This document shows, piece by piece, positions 7,550 to 15,932 of a DNA stretch of 40,584 bases. This DNA comes from Candidatus Hydrogenedentota bacterium (GTDB lineage: Bacteria > Hydrogenedentota > Hydrogenedentia > Hydrogenedentales > CAITNO01). The stretch covers positions 1-40,584 of the forward strand of contig JAGPFE010000026.1 in assembly GCA_018056705.1 (NCBI GenBank). The letters run 5' to 3'. The notes under the pieces were generated by a model. The model made no database searches, was not told where the DNA came from, and was given only the letters and a program-made list of their open reading frames with translations. How positions within the stretch are numbered: position 1 is the stretch's first letter; every line of letters starts with the position of its first letter. Position numbers and translations under genes: made by a program.

Positions 7550-7978
7550 ATGTCGTTTTCGTTTGCCGTGCAGTCGCCTCGAGATATCGCGGTAGAGGGC
7601 TTGCGGGCCCAGAGGGCCCGGATGACCCTCATAGCCAATAACCTGGCCAATATCAATACCACCCGGACGCCGGAGGGTACCGCGTTCCGGCGGCAACTCG
7701 TGCTGTTACGGGGATTTCAGGCCCGGAAGGGGGGGGCCGAGGAGTCCCTGGGTATCCGGGTGAAGTCCGTGGTGTCCGATCCATCTCCCTTTAAACGGGT
7801 GTATGAACCCGGGCATCCCGACGCGGACAAGGATGGCTACGTTTCTTATCCCAATATTGATGTGGCCGTGGAAATGATCGACCTGATCGCCGCGCAGCGG
7901 GCGTATGAGGCCAACCTGTCCGTGATTGCCACGGAGTCCCGAATCCGTCAGCAGGCATTGGATTTGCTCCAGCAGTAA
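7550..7978 (+). CDS. flgC: Flagellar basal-body rod protein FlgC
   Basis: 142 residues, typical for FlgC. The ATG at 7550 follows AGGGAATAAG. N-terminal AVEGLRAQRARMTLIANNLA and NINTTRTPEGTAFRR form the rod-type D0 helix, and the C-terminal YVSYPNIDVAVEMIDLIAAQ with RAYEANLSVIATESRI is the diagnostic FlgC ending (Y-P-N-V/I-D...M-D...A-x-RAYEAN). It forms part of the proximal rod together with FlgB and FlgF and is exported through the basal body. It lies 38 bases after flgB and 76 before fliE, in one presumed transcript. Confidence 0.95.
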   Translation: MSFSFAVQSPRDIAVEGLRAQRARMTLIANNLANINTTRTPEGTAFRRQLVLLRGFQARKGGAEESLGIRVKSVVSDPSPFKRVYEPGHPDADKDGYVSYPNIDVAVEMIDLIAAQRAYEANLSVIATESRIRQQALDLLQQ

Positions 7979-8054
7979 GGTAACGGAAAGTTGTGAAGCG
8001 GCCAAAGGATGTGGTACAAAACAGGCGGCATGAAAGACACGGGGAACGCCTGAT

Positions 8055-8372
8055 ATGGTGAATCCGCTGAAAATACAGGCTATTCAGACGGGGGTCGAAC
8101 AGGTATCGCCGGTGGTGCCCCGCCCGGCGCAACCTGCCCGGGCACCGGAGGGAAAGTCATTCAGGGAGGTGCTGACGGGGGCAATTACCGAGGTGGAACG
8201 GTTACGCCAGGAAGCCGACCAGACGGTCCGGAAGGTGGTTTCCGGCGAAATCAAGGACGTTTCCGAGGCAATGGTGGCCATGCAGAAGGCGGATATCGCC
8301 TTCCAGACCCTGATGACGGTCCGCAGCAAAGTCATGAATGCCTACGACGAAATCATGCGGATGCAGGTGTAG
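8055..8372 (+). CDS. fliE: Flagellar hook-basal body complex protein FliE
   Basis: 105 residues, the usual size. FliE joins the MS ring to the rod and is the first substrate of the flagellar export gate. The C-terminal two thirds are the diagnostic part: KSFREVLTGAITEVERLRQE, ADQTVRKVVSGEIKDVSEAM, and ADIAFQTLMTVRSKVMNAYD, then EIMRMQV (family ending A-Y-x-E-I-M-R-M-x-x). The N-terminal ~30 residues are Pro-rich and variable. It is the last gene of the flgB-flgC-fliE unit; the following 235 bases are AT-richer and carry a promoter for fliF. Confidence 0.94.
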   Translation: MVNPLKIQAIQTGVEQVSPVVPRPAQPARAPEGKSFREVLTGAITEVERLRQEADQTVRKVVSGEIKDVSEAMVAMQKADIAFQTLMTVRSKVMNAYDEIMRMQV

Positions 8373-8422
8373 GATTGGCTGGCCATTTTTTTCTATTACT
8401 GCGAAAAATTTTATCAAGACAA

Positions 8423-8451
8423 TTGATTATTTTGCCGCGATGCGCTAAAAT
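8423..8451 (+). promoter_or_regulatory. Candidate sigma70-type promoter upstream of fliF
   Basis: TTGATT (8423-8428), a 17-base spacer and TAAAAT (8446-8451) give a good -35/-10 pair in an AT-rich patch unlike its surroundings. Predicted initiation is near 8458, leaving a leader of about 150 bases before the fliF GTG at 8608. No hairpin-plus-T terminator is visible between fliE and this site, so readthrough from flgBC-fliE is also possible. Confidence 0.5.
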
Positions 8452-8607
8452 ACAATATGTTGTGGAATGATCCGCGGGGTTTTCACTGTATGTAGTGGTT
8501 TATTGGATGCGTGAAAATCCGGGATCGCCATGGCGTAACCGGTGGAACCGGACCGGGCCACGGGAGAGATCCGGTGAGGGTTCCAGCGGAAAAGAAAGGC
8601 GCGCGTC

Positions 8608-10167
8608 GTGGAATTCATGCGGCAGTTGTGGCAGGGCATCCGCCAGGCGTGGGCGCGATTGTCGCTCACCGCGCGGGTGAATATCATCCTCGCTTCGCTG
8701 GCGGTGGTCGCGCTCATTGGGCTCAGCGTGTATTTCGGGGCTCGTCCGCAGTATACGACCCTCGTAACGGATATTGAGCCGGCCAACCTCACCAAGATCA
8801 CGGACGCCCTGGGGGCCGAGGGCATAACGTACCGGCTTGAACAGAACAACACGGTGATCCAGGTTCCAGTGACCCAGCGCAGCCGGGCCCAGCTGGTGCT
8901 GGCGGAAAAAGACCTGCCCGTGGGCCGGCGCGTGCTGCCGGGATTTGAACTGTTCGCCCAGACGGAACTGATGACCAACCAGTGGCTGCAGGACGTGAAA
9001 TTCATGCGGGCCCTGCAGGGCGAAATCCAGCGGCAGTTGAACGCCTTCGATTTCATCGACGATTCGTACGTGCTGATCCGCGAGGCGAAGGAAGAACTGT
9101 TCGCGGCCGATCAGAAGCCCTCGGAAGCAGCGGTGACGCTGCGGACCAACCGGCCGCTGACCAAGCGGGAGATCAAGGCGATCGTCAGTATCGTGGATCA
9201 CGCGGGGGGACCGAATCTTCATCCTGGCAACATCACGGTGACGACCACCCGGGGCGAGGTGCTCTACCTGCCCCCCGAGAACGAGTATGCCGCCCTGGCG
9301 TCCAGCAAACTGGAGTATGTCGCGGAACTGGAGAAACAGCGGGAAGCCAAGTTGCGCGACAAGTTGCGGGAAATGGGAGTTCGAGGCACGGTCAGCGTGA
9401 GCGCGGTGGTGGATTTCGATCAGAAAGAGATGACCGACGCCCAGATTACCGCGGGGACCGAACTGAGCACCTATACCACCGAGACGTCTTCGACCGGCAG
9501 TGACGTGCTGCCACAGGGAACGCCTGGCGCCACCGCCAACCTGCCCGAATCGGCCGCGTCCGGTGGAACTTCTTCCAACGAAAAGACCAGCGAGGAGATC
9601 ATCAACTACGAGCCGTCCCGTCGTACAACCCGGACCAAGACCGACCCGGGAGACGTGGTAAAATACATTGTGACACTGGTTGTGGAAGGCGAATACAAGC
9701 AGTCCCAGGCGGCGGACGGTTCCACCACGCGCGAATATGCCGGCCTGAGCGAGTCCCGCAAGCAGTTGTTCATCGACTTGGCGAAGGCGGCGGTGGGGGA
9801 AGGTCGTTCGCCCACGGAAGTGCAGTTGTACGATCAACCGTTCGATATCGAAGGACTGACCCCGGAAGGAAGCGCGACAGCCGTGGCGTCAGGGTTGAGT
9901 GAAACGATAACGTCCTGGGCATGGCCGGCGGCGCAGATCCTGTTGATTTTGGGCGCGTTCATGCTGGTGCGGCGTGCCCTGGCGCGGGCCGTGTACGTGG
10001 CGAAGCCGGTGGAGGAGGAAGAGGAACTCCCCGTGGAATTGCCCGAGGCGACGCGGGAAGACCTGCGACGCCAGGAGGTGGAACAGGAGATTATCCGGTT
10101 GTCCCAGGAGCAGCCCGAAATGGTGGCCGCCCTGATCCGCAACTGGCTGGCGGAAGAGGAAGAGTAG
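8608..10167 (+). CDS. fliF: Flagellar MS-ring protein FliF
   Basis: 519 residues from GTG 8608 (AAAGG upstream). FliF builds the inner-membrane MS ring on which the C ring and rod assemble. A first membrane segment lies at ~24-45 (VNIILASLAVVALIGLSVYF) and a second near 432-452 (WPAAQILLILGAFMLVRRAL), enclosing the periplasmic ring-building motifs with YTTLVTDIEPANLTKITDAL, LPVGRRVLPGFELF and MRALQGEIQRQLNAFDFIDD. The central Ser/Thr/Gly-rich stretch (~300-325) is the usual variable loop. The acidic C-terminal tail, EQEIIRLSQEQPEMVAALIR and NWLAEEEE, is the FliG-binding helix. It is followed closely by fliG. Confidence 0.96.
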   Translation: MEFMRQLWQGIRQAWARLSLTARVNIILASLAVVALIGLSVYFGARPQYTTLVTDIEPANLTKITDALGAEGITYRLEQNNTVIQVPVTQRSRAQLVLAEKDLPVGRRVLPGFELFAQTELMTNQWLQDVKFMRALQGEIQRQLNAFDFIDDSYVLIREAKEELFAADQKPSEAAVTLRTNRPLTKREIKAIVSIVDHAGGPNLHPGNITVTTTRGEVLYLPPENEYAALASSKLEYVAELEKQREAKLRDKLREMGVRGTVSVSAVVDFDQKEMTDAQITAGTELSTYTTETSSTGSDVLPQGTPGATANLPESAASGGTSSNEKTSEEIINYEPSRRTTRTKTDPGDVVKYIVTLVVEGEYKQSQAADGSTTREYAGLSESRKQLFIDLAKAAVGEGRSPTEVQLYDQPFDIEGLTPEGSATAVASGLSETITSWAWPAAQILLILGAFMLVRRALARAVYVAKPVEEEEELPVELPEATREDLRRQEVEQEIIRLSQEQPEMVAALIRNWLAEEEE

Positions 10168-10196
10168 CGGTTTTCTCGGCGTGTTGAAGGAAAATC

Positions 10197-11240
10197 ATGA
10201 CGCCTCCCCGTGGTGATAACAAGAAGAGCGACAACGAACTGACGGGCCGCCAGAAGGCCGCCATCCTGATTGCCGCGCTGGGACCGGAACGGGCGGGCAA
10301 GGTACTGGCCGCCCTCCGGGACGAGGAGGTGGACCAGATCACGCTGGATCTTTCAACACTGGGCACCATCGACAACGAAACCCGCGCGATCATACTTGAC
10401 GAGTTTCACGCCATGGCGGTGGCGAAACGCTTTGTGACCCAGGGGGGCATTGAGTACGCCAAGGAACTGCTGGAGAAAAGTTTTGGCCCCGAAAAGGCCT
10501 TCGAAGTGCTGAATCGCCTGCAGAGCAGCCTGCAGGAGGTGCCGTTCCAGTTCCTGAAAAAGGCCGACCCCGCCCAGATATCAAGTTTCATCCAGGAAGA
10601 GCATCCCCAGACGATCGCGTTGATTCTCGCCCACCTGGATCCCCAGGTTTCGGCGGTGGTCCTTTCCGCACTGCCGCAGGATATTCAGTGCGACGTGGTG
10701 ACGCGGATCGCGATGATGGACCGGACGGCTCCGGAAATCGTTCGGGAGGTGGAACGGGTGCTGGAACGCAAGATGGCGGCCGTTTTCAGCCAGGGCTTCA
10801 CCTTCGCGGGGGGCGTGAAGGAGGTGGCGGAAATTCTCAACCGGGTGGAACGGGCCACGGAAAAGACGATCATGGCCGCCCTGGAGGAGAAGAATCCCGA
10901 ACTGGCGGACGAAATTTCCCGGCTGATGTTTACCTTTGACGATATCGTTTACGTGGACGACAGCGGGATTCAGAAGGCCCTGCGGGAAATCGAGGGCAAG
11001 GACCTCGCGCTCGCGCTCAAGACGGCCAACGAGGAAGTGGCCCAGAAGATCTTTAAGAACATGTCCGAACGGGCGCGGGCCATGATCCGGGAAGAGATCG
11101 AATTCATGGGGCCGGTCCGCCTGAAGAACGTGGAAGAGGCGCAACAGAAGATCGTCGCGGTGATAAGGCGCCTGGAAGAGGCCGGGGAACTGGTCATATC
11201 CGGCCGGGGCGGTGGCGAAGGCGGCGAGGTACTGGTGTAA
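10197..11240 (+). CDS. fliG: Flagellar motor switch protein FliG
   Basis: 347 residues, near the standard 330-345. FliG binds FliF, forms the upper C ring and carries the charged ridge that contacts MotA for torque. N-terminal domain: LTGRQKAAILIAALGPERAG. Middle domain: the strongly conserved EEHPQTIALILAHL with SAVVLSALP. C-terminal torque domain: LMFTFDDIVYVDDSGIQKAL, then ALKTANEEVAQKIFKNMSER and ARAMIREEIEFMGPVRLKNV, containing the alternating charged residues of the family. The ATG at 10197 is preceded by GAAGGAAAATC. It sits between fliF and fliH. Confidence 0.97.
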   Translation: MTPPRGDNKKSDNELTGRQKAAILIAALGPERAGKVLAALRDEEVDQITLDLSTLGTIDNETRAIILDEFHAMAVAKRFVTQGGIEYAKELLEKSFGPEKAFEVLNRLQSSLQEVPFQFLKKADPAQISSFIQEEHPQTIALILAHLDPQVSAVVLSALPQDIQCDVVTRIAMMDRTAPEIVREVERVLERKMAAVFSQGFTFAGGVKEVAEILNRVERATEKTIMAALEEKNPELADEISRLMFTFDDIVYVDDSGIQKALREIEGKDLALALKTANEEVAQKIFKNMSERARAMIREEIEFMGPVRLKNVEEAQQKIVAVIRRLEEAGELVISGRGGGEGGEVLV

Positions 11241-11273
11241 CGGGCTACCCACGCGTTACCGGGGTGAAAAATC

Positions 11274-11975
11274 ATGGCCGCTTCGAAAGGATCGCGCATA
11301 TACAAGCGTCATGACCCCTCCTGGCGGTCCATGATTCCGATTACCCGGGATGCCCTGCCCGAACTGCAGGAGGTCCATCCAGTTCCAGCGGACAATCCGG
11401 AAACGGCGGAAGCGGTTCAGCCGGAGATCGACATGGAAGCCCTGCGCCAGCAGGTGCTGGAAGAGGCGAACCGCGAAGCGGAACGGGTGCTCGAACAGGC
11501 CAGGGAAGTGGGTTACCGGCAGGGATTGGAGGAGGGACGGGCGGAGTTCGCCCGAAAGGTTGAAGGGGTGCTGGAGTTGTACGAAGGTCTGGCGGAAGAG
11601 TTGCGCCAGAAGCGGGAGGCTTTCTTAGACAGTTTGGAACCCCAGGCGCTCGCCCTCGCTAAATTGGTTGCCCAGCGGGTGATCGACCGGGAGGTTTCCC
11701 TGGATGATCGATTGATCGCGCGCACGATCCGGCGGGCCCTGGCGGAGGTGTCCGACCGACAGAAAATCCGGGTCACGGTGAACCCCGAGGACTTGGCGGT
11801 GACGCGGGAACTGGTGCCGGAATTACGTCTGGAATTTCCAGGGATCGAAACGGTGGAAGTGGAAACCAGTGACCAGGTGGGGCGGGGAGGATGCGTGGTG
11901 GAATCGGAACTGATGCGGGTAGACGCCCGCATGGAGACCCTGTTGGCGCGGGTGCTGGAGGCCCTTTCCGAATGA
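11274..11975 (+). CDS. fliH: Flagellar export apparatus stator protein FliH
   Basis: 233 residues. FliH tethers and regulates the FliI ATPase below the export gate. The sequence shows the family pattern: a variable N-terminus, a long charged coiled coil (~55-120) with the QAREVGYRQGLEEGRAEFAR segment typical of FliH/YscL (A-x-x-x-G-x-x-x-G repeats), and a C-terminal globular part with LALAKLVAQRVIDREVSLDD and IRVTVNPEDLAVTRELVPEL, then GGCVVESELMRVDARMETLL. The last motif (G-G-C-x-V-E-S...G/DA) is diagnostic. Its stop overlaps the fliI start as ATGA (11972-11975), so the two are translationally coupled, in keeping with FliH2-FliI complex formation. Confidence 0.92.
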   Translation: MAASKGSRIYKRHDPSWRSMIPITRDALPELQEVHPVPADNPETAEAVQPEIDMEALRQQVLEEANREAERVLEQAREVGYRQGLEEGRAEFARKVEGVLELYEGLAEELRQKREAFLDSLEPQALALAKLVAQRVIDREVSLDDRLIARTIRRALAEVSDRQKIRVTVNPEDLAVTRELVPELRLEFPGIETVEVETSDQVGRGGCVVESELMRVDARMETLLARVLEALSE

Positions 11976-13294
11976 GTTACGCCTCCGGGTTCCTGGAAAA
12001 ATGGCAGGAACGGCTGCGGTCGACGCGCCCCGTGCGACCGGAAGGCAAGATCGTGGAAGTGGCGGGCCTGGGCATTCAGGCGACTGGTCCCTCGGCCCGC
12101 ATCGGAGAGATCTGCGTGGCCCATCCCGACGGTGGTCCGCCGGTGACGCTGGAGGTGGTGGGGTTCCGCAATGACCGACTGCTGCTGATGCCGCTGGGGA
12201 GCATGGAAGGGCTCGCTCCGGGGACGCCCCTGGAGATATCGGGCGAGCCCAGGACAGTCGCCGTGGGACCGGATATTGTGGGCCGCGTGCTGGGCAGCCT
12301 GGGGCAGCCAATCGACCAGGGACCGCCCTTGGCCGCCGTGGCACGCGTGCCGTTGGTCAAGTCACCGCCCCCACCGCTGAGCCGGGAGCGCATCACGGAA
12401 CCTTTCGTCACGGGTGTCCGCGCGATCGACGGGTGCATCACCTGTGGCAAGGGACAGCGGGTGGGCATCATGGCCGGCAGCGGCATCGGCAAGAGCAAGT
12501 TGATCGGCATGATGGCCCGCAATACCCGGGCGGACGTGAACGTGATCGCCCTGATCGGGGAACGGGGCCGGGAAGTGCGGGAGTTCCTGGAGAACGATCT
12601 GGGAGAGGAAGGGCTCAGGCGGTCCGTGGTGGTCGTGGCCACCTCGGACGAGCCTCCCCTGTTGCGCATCAGCGGGGCGTACGTGGCCACGGCGGTGGCG
12701 GAGTGGTTCCGGGACCTGGGTATGGACGTGCTGCTGCTTATGGATTCGGTGACCCGGTTCGCCATGGCGCAGCGGGAAGTGGGCCTTGCCATCGGGGAGC
12801 CTCCAGCGACCCGGGGGTATCCCCCCAGCGTGTTCGCGCTGTTGCCAAAACTGCTCGAACGGGCGGGCAACGCGGAACAGGGCAGCATTACCGGGTTTTA
12901 CGCCGTCCTCGTGGAAGCGGACGACCTGAACGATCCGGTGGGGGACGCGGTACGGAGCATTCTGGATGGGCACGTGGCCCTGTCACGGGCACTGGCGTCC
13001 CGGGGGCATTATCCCGCGATCGACGTGCTGGAAAGCATCAGCCGCAGCATGATTGACGTGGTTTCCGAAGAGCACATGGAACTGGCGACGCGCATGCGGC
13101 GGCACCTCGCGGTATACCGGGACGCGGAAGACCTGATCAATATCGGGGCTTACGCCCAGGGCAGCAATCCGGATATCGACGAGGCGATCCGGCTGAATCC
13201 GACGATCCGGGCGTTCCTGGTTCAGGGGTTGCGCGAAAAATTCGATTTCGAAGAGGTGGTCCCGGCCATGCGTCGGGCCCTGGGCCGACCGTGA
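11972..13294 (+). CDS. fliI: Flagellum-specific ATP synthase FliI
   Basis: 440 residues from ATG 11972, which overlaps the fliH stop; longer in-frame starts would lie inside fliH. FliI is the hexameric ATPase of the flagellar type III export system, related to F1-beta. The Walker A loop is AGSGIGKSKL (168-177), followed by NVIALIGERGREVREFLEND and the Walker B strand MDVLLLMDSVTRFAMAQREV. Further family marks are IGEPPATRGYPPSVFALLPK, GSITGFYAVLVEADDLNDPV and SILDGHVALSRALASRGHYP. The N-terminal ~95 residues are the beta-barrel domain. All catalytic residues expected by family appear intact. It is followed 31 bases later by fliJ. Confidence 0.97.
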   Translation: MSYASGFLEKWQERLRSTRPVRPEGKIVEVAGLGIQATGPSARIGEICVAHPDGGPPVTLEVVGFRNDRLLLMPLGSMEGLAPGTPLEISGEPRTVAVGPDIVGRVLGSLGQPIDQGPPLAAVARVPLVKSPPPPLSRERITEPFVTGVRAIDGCITCGKGQRVGIMAGSGIGKSKLIGMMARNTRADVNVIALIGERGREVREFLENDLGEEGLRRSVVVVATSDEPPLLRISGAYVATAVAEWFRDLGMDVLLLMDSVTRFAMAQREVGLAIGEPPATRGYPPSVFALLPKLLERAGNAEQGSITGFYAVLVEADDLNDPVGDAVRSILDGHVALSRALASRGHYPAIDVLESISRSMIDVVSEEHMELATRMRRHLAVYRDAEDLINIGAYAQGSNPDIDEAIRLNPTIRAFLVQGLREKFDFEEVVPAMRRALGRP

Positions 13295-13325
13295 GGGAAA
13301 TTTCCGGGTAACGTAGGCATGGATT

Positions 13326-13922
13326 ATGCTTAGCCGCAGGATGGAAACGGTGAAGACCCTGTTGCGGGTCCGCGAGCGGCTGGAGGATCTGCGGGCCATG
13401 GAGTTGGCTGCGTCCCTCCGCGCGCGTGACGATGCCCGCGCCCAGCGTGACCGGGTGGCGGAATCCCTGCGTGATAACCTCATGGAACGGGCCCGCGCCC
13501 AGAGGAACCGGTTTCAACCGGCAATCATGCGTCACCGGGCCCAGTACGAACGGTACCTGGCCCAGTTGCTTGACGCGGCCGATGCCACGTTGCGGCAGCG
13601 GGAACAGGAGGTGGAAGAGCGGCGGGCCGTGCTGATCGAAGCGGCCCGGGACCGGAAAGTCATGGAGAAACTGAAAGAAAAGGTGAACCAGGCTTACCAG
13701 GCGGGACTACTCAGGCTGGAGCGACGCGAACTGGATGACCTGACATCCGCTCGGAGTAACAGTGGTTCTTTTTTTCAGGAACGTTTCGATCGAGGAGTAA
13801 ATCATGAAATACGCGTTGATCGCGATCGTGGCGGTGGGATCATTCGTGGGATCGCTGGTGGGGGCGATGGCCCTGACGGGACATCTCAACGGGGAAAGCC
13901 TAGCCCGGTTGAGCGGGGCTAA
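13326..13922 (+). CDS. fliJ: Flagellar export protein FliJ, reading frame lacking its usual stop
   Basis: FliJ is the coiled-coil chaperone-escort protein that links FliI with the export gate. Residues 1-140 are almost wholly alpha-helical and charged, with the FliJ-like pattern METVKTLLRVRERLEDLRAM and LLRLERRELDDLTSARS, ending where a normal ~147-residue FliJ ends. The frame then continues to 13922, overlapping motE by 119 bases with a Gly/Arg-rich tail that has no FliJ character. A T7 run (13769-13775) lies just before the boundary. Loss of one T would end the protein at TAA 13798-13800; gain of one would end it at TGA 13805-13807, overlapping the motE ATG. The natural end is therefore probably near 13800. 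The start is ATG 13326; ATG 13341 is an alternative. Confidence 0.82.
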   Translation: MLSRRMETVKTLLRVRERLEDLRAMELAASLRARDDARAQRDRVAESLRDNLMERARAQRNRFQPAIMRHRAQYERYLAQLLDAADATLRQREQEVEERRAVLIEAARDRKVMEKLKEKVNQAYQAGLLRLERRELDDLTSARSNSGSFFQERFDRGVNHEIRVDRDRGGGIIRGIAGGGDGPDGTSQRGKPSPVERG

Positions 13923-14382
13923 GCCCGCGGAACAGGCCTCCCCGGCACCGGCGGCCGACAACCCCACCCCCGCGGACCCGGTCCGGGTGTCCTCGCTCGA
14001 TACCCTGAGCCGGCAGTTGCGCGAAAAGGAAGCGGCGCTGAACCAGCGGGAGGAAGAACTCAAACAGCGGGAGGCCCAGTTGGCCACCCGTGAAGCGGAA
14101 CTGGCCAAGCTTCGCGCGGACCTGGAAACCATGCAGAAGCAACTGGAGTCCTCGCTGCGGGACGCGGACACCGAAAGACAGGTCCGGTTGAAGACCATCG
14201 CCCTGACCGTGTCGGAAATGAAACCCGACAAGGCGGCCGAACGGCTGGAAGGGTTGGATCCCGCGGACATCGCGGAAATTCTGCTGCAGGTGGAGGGAAA
14301 GAACCGGGGGAAAATCATGGAAGCGTTGTCCCCGGAAACGGCCGTGAGCGTAATGCGCCAGTTACAGGGAAAACGCCAGTAG
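13804..14382 (+). CDS. motE: MotE-family flagellar protein with C-terminal MgtE-N-like domain
   Basis: 192 residues starting at ATG 13804 with CGAGGAGTAAATC upstream. A single N-terminal membrane segment (ALIAIVAVGSFVGSLVGAMA) is followed by a Pro/Ala linker, a long charged coiled coil (~60-130, with REEELKQREAQLATREAELA) and a C-terminal domain, MKPDKAAERLEGLDPADIAE with ILLQVEGKNRGKIMEALSPE, ending VSVMRQLQGKRQ. That domain resembles the MgtE N-terminal/FliG-like fold and is characteristic of the periplasmic MotE proteins that lie next to fliJ in many operons. MotE chaperones MotC or otherwise stabilises stator components in studied species; the precise role here is inferred. It ends its transcription unit, with an intrinsic terminator directly downstream. 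Confidence 0.8.
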   Translation: MKYALIAIVAVGSFVGSLVGAMALTGHLNGESLARLSGAKPAEQASPAPAADNPTPADPVRVSSLDTLSRQLREKEAALNQREEELKQREAQLATREAELAKLRADLETMQKQLESSLRDADTERQVRLKTIALTVSEMKPDKAAERLEGLDPADIAEILLQVEGKNRGKIMEALSPETAVSVMRQLQGKRQ

Positions 14383-14400
14383 CACGGTGACACATCGCGC

Positions 14401-14434
14401 GACCCGCCAGGTCCGGATTTCCGGGTCTTTTTTT
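14401..14434 (+). terminator. Intrinsic terminator after motE
   Basis: GACCCG (14401-14406) pairs with CGGGTC (14422-14427) around a 15-base loop and is followed directly by T7 (14428-14434). It separates fliF-motE from fliK-flgD-flgE, which has its own promoter immediately downstream. Confidence 0.8.
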
Positions 14435-14456
14435 GTGCTTATCGCGGGTTTCCGAT

Positions 14457-14472
14457 CGGCACAGAATGTGCT
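14457..14472 (+). promoter_or_regulatory. Candidate sigma54 (-24/-12) promoter of fliK-flgD-flgE
   Basis: CGGCACAGAATGTGCT matches the RpoN consensus: GGCAC at 14458-14462, exactly ten bases between GG (14458-14459) and GC (14470-14471), and TGCT at the -12 element. It lies just after an intrinsic terminator and ~45 bases before the fliK ATG. Predicted initiation is near 14483. Hook genes under RpoN are known in several bacteria. Confidence 0.7.
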
Positions 14473-14517
14473 TAGCCTCCATTGCCCGATCATTACCAGG
14501 TTCATGGGAGGCACTGG

Positions 14518-15918
14518 ATGTTTCCAACTTTGACGCAGTGGTTTCCAGCGGCAGGGACGGCCCCGCCTCCGGGGGACCTTGTCGATGTCGCGACCGGCCA
14601 GCCAACGGCAGACGTCACCAGCGGCGATGAATCGCTCTTCGCGCGCTTGCTCGCGTTGCTTTGCGCGCCCATGTTGCCGGTAATGGATCCCTCTTTACCC
14701 CAGGAAGGGGCGGAACCGGCTGACACGCCTGCCGACGGCGACACGGGCGCGGTCGCTTTGCCGGCTACCGGGTTGGGTCAAGAATTGGTGGTATCCAAAC
14801 CGGACGACGCGACGATAACGGGGGTATCCAGCGGGGACACGGACGCGATGCCCATGGCGGCGTCCCTGTTCGCTACGATTCCGGTCAGCCAGTTTTTCCC
14901 GCCCGCGCCGGAAAATTTTTCCGGTCCGGAAGCAGGAACGGACAACCCCATCGCGCGTTATGTACCCGGACTGGAAAACCTGGAAAACGTTTCTGCTGCC
15001 CCGAACGCGCTTCGCGGTCCGTTGTACCCGTTTCGTTCATGGGTTCCGACGGGGGATCCATACGCGGCGCCAGACCTTGTGGCGGAAACCTTTCCCCCGG
15101 CGCTTCCGGGGGTATCTTCCACGGGGGACATAACGGGGCTCTCCTCTGGAAAGATGGACGGCAACCTGTCTAGCCCGGACGGCAATCCGATGCCGCCCGC
15201 GCGGGAGATGGCCCGACTGGCACCTGTGACCGGCCCCATTATCCTGGATTCCGAAGGGGGGGAACGATCCATGCCATTCCCCCGGCTGGTGATCCAGGAA
15301 GAAATCACGCCCCCCGTGATCAGGAAAATGGCGCATGGACCGCGTAGTTTACCGGAACCGGTGCCACCGATGATGCCTGGAACGGGCCATATCCCGGTCT
15401 CGGGAGTTGGTATGGACCAACCGGTGATGCCGGTTGGGAAAGGGGAGAAGGCTTCGTCGCCTTCACCTTTTTCCAGTCCTGTCCCGGTGACCGAATTGCC
15501 CCGGGTGGTGTCGGCGATGACCGTCGCGGCCGCGGATACCGGGGAAAGCCGGGCAATGTTGCGACTGCAACCGGAGCACCTGGGGGAAGTTCACGCGGAG
15601 ATTACGATTCGGGACGGTGGATGCCACGTGCGGTTGCTGCCCGTGTTACCGGCCGCGCATGAAGCGCTGTCCAGCCAGGTTGACGTCCTGCGCGATGCCT
15701 TGACCCGCCAGGGAATGCTGGCCGTGACCGTTGAAGTCAGCCATGAAGGTATGGGCGGATTTCCGGGCCAGGGAGGGCGCCGCGAACCCCGCGCGGATGA
15801 AACCGATATCTGGTCGTCATCGGTGAGGGGCATTGGGCGCGTCCATTCCGAGCGGGGGAATGGATCGGAGTTGCCGGGGGTCGCGGCGCCGAGGGGTGGT
15901 CTGGACGTGAAGGTGTAA
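14518..15918 (+). CDS. fliK: Flagellar hook-length control protein FliK
   Basis: 466 residues from ATG 14518, chosen over TTG 14482 because GGGAGG (14505-14510) is well placed. FliK is a secreted molecular ruler that sets hook length and switches export specificity. Residues 1-330 are Pro/Gly/Ser-rich, poorly conserved and likely disordered, as in other FliK proteins. The conserved C-terminal Flg_hook domain spans ~338-412: SRAMLRLQPEHLGEVHAEIT (the L-x-P-x-x-L-G-x-V signature), IRDGGCHVRLL, and then SSQVDVLRDALTRQGMLAVT. A short Gly/Arg tail follows. Position before flgD and flgE supports the call. Confidence 0.9.
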   Translation: MFPTLTQWFPAAGTAPPPGDLVDVATGQPTADVTSGDESLFARLLALLCAPMLPVMDPSLPQEGAEPADTPADGDTGAVALPATGLGQELVVSKPDDATITGVSSGDTDAMPMAASLFATIPVSQFFPPAPENFSGPEAGTDNPIARYVPGLENLENVSAAPNALRGPLYPFRSWVPTGDPYAAPDLVAETFPPALPGVSSTGDITGLSSGKMDGNLSSPDGNPMPPAREMARLAPVTGPIILDSEGGERSMPFPRLVIQEEITPPVIRKMAHGPRSLPEPVPPMMPGTGHIPVSGVGMDQPVMPVGKGEKASSPSPFSSPVPVTELPRVVSAMTVAAADTGESRAMLRLQPEHLGEVHAEITIRDGGCHVRLLPVLPAAHEALSSQVDVLRDALTRQGMLAVTVEVSHEGMGGFPGQGGRREPRADETDIWSSSVRGIGRVHSERGNGSELPGVAAPRGGLDVKV

Positions 15919-15932
15919 GTGAGGAGAACGCC

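Noticed and set aside
8500..9837. 445-codon minus-strand frame opposite fliF
   Set aside because: Composition is typical of antisense translation, no motif, and fliF is unmistakable on the plus strand.
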